Assembly: GCF_001678755.1 (NCBI RefSeq)
Contig: NZ_LZDS01000003.1
Coordinates: forward strand, 1-64,000
Direction of reading: 5' to 3'
Length of the DNA: 64,000 bases
From: Acinetobacter gandensis
Lineage (GTDB): Bacteria > Pseudomonadota > Gammaproteobacteria > Pseudomonadales > Moraxellaceae
Shown piece by piece: positions 63,880 through 64,000 of this stretch (the stretch's first letter is position 1; every line of letters begins with the position of its first letter). The position numbers were made by a program, and so were the translations under genes. The notes beneath the pieces were generated by a model. That model made no database searches. It had not been told where the DNA came from and saw only the letters and a program-made list of their open reading frames with translations.

Positions 63880-64000
63880 ATGCAGAAACTCGATTTTCCC
63901 ATAGTCGACTCACATATCCACCAATGGGATCCTTACAACACACCACATGCCGCAGCCCTCGCTGTCAAACTTCTAGGTAAACATCCTTATCTACTCGACA
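63880..64000 (+). CDS. Amidohydrolase-family protein (5' end only)
   Basis: ATG 63880 is preceded by AAGGAAAG and opens a frame of 40 codons to the window edge, starting MQKLDFPIVDSHIHQWDP. The HxH pair is the first metal-binding motif of the amidohydrolase-2 family (TIM-barrel hydrolases and decarboxylases). The rest lies outside the window, so the substrate cannot be judged. Confidence 0.72.
   Translation, partial: MQKLDFPIVDSHIHQWDPYNTPHAAALAVKLLGKHPYLLD

Overview
The window looks like chromosomal DNA of an Acinetobacter species (Moraxellaceae, Gammaproteobacteria). The evidence is the AT-rich composition, the protein families, a bifunctional MoaC-MoaB, a BapA-type N-terminus on a collagen-repeat protein, a type IV pilin with a classical prepilin leader, and many short hypothetical proteins of a kind I associate with this genus. 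I see no rRNA, tRNA, insertion sequence, prophage or CRISPR array. Species cannot be settled from the sequence alone.

Layout. 1-1699: the N-terminal part of a large repetitive surface or adhesin-like protein that runs off the left edge. 1855-9092: molybdate uptake (modABC) and molybdenum cofactor synthesis (moeA, moaCB fusion, moaE, moaD, moaA, mobA), all on the minus strand. 9089-17716: assimilatory nitrate and nitrite reduction, also minus strand: nasA, a NirD-NasC fusion, nirB and a nitrate/nitrite transporter. 18160-19731: the regulators nasT (ANTAR RNA-binding response regulator) and nasS (cytoplasmic nitrate sensor), divergent on the plus strand. The 443-base gap between the two blocks holds two divergent sigma-54-type promoters, a near-consensus NtrC site, and a two-hairpin ANTAR leader in front of the transporter gene. 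About 18 kb therefore covers molybdate uptake, cofactor synthesis, nitrate to nitrite to ammonium, and nitrogen/nitrate sensing.

20-38 kb: a TonB-dependent receptor whose signal peptide is out of frame with the nearest ATG, a glutamine amidotransferase, a LysE exporter, YceI, transketolase, a lone type IV pilin, metK, a wrecked SMI1/KNR4-like gene, small lipoproteins, a VIT1-like transporter, a YeeE/TsuA-like sulfur transporter, and a radical-SAM/DUF4130 pair of the putative DNA-modification type.

38-64 kb: dusB, several small secreted proteins, a DUF1615 lipoprotein, a HAD phosphatase, a FabR/DesT-type regulator divergent from a desaturase-ferredoxin reductase pair, a PAAR protein beside a DUF1871-like gene (a paralogue sits at 22.2 kb), rapA, rluA, an orphan degenerate isochorismatase-aryl carrier protein, hemL-thiE, an intergenic region with a strong candidate structured RNA, a CYTH-CHAD triphosphatase, a TetR/MFS efflux pair with duplicated operator-like sites, and the start of an amidohydrolase gene at the right edge.

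Start codons were moved from the longest reading frame wherever a Shine-Dalgarno sequence or the family N-terminus pointed to an internal start. These choices are stated in the entries. Family assignments are recognition by eye, not search results.
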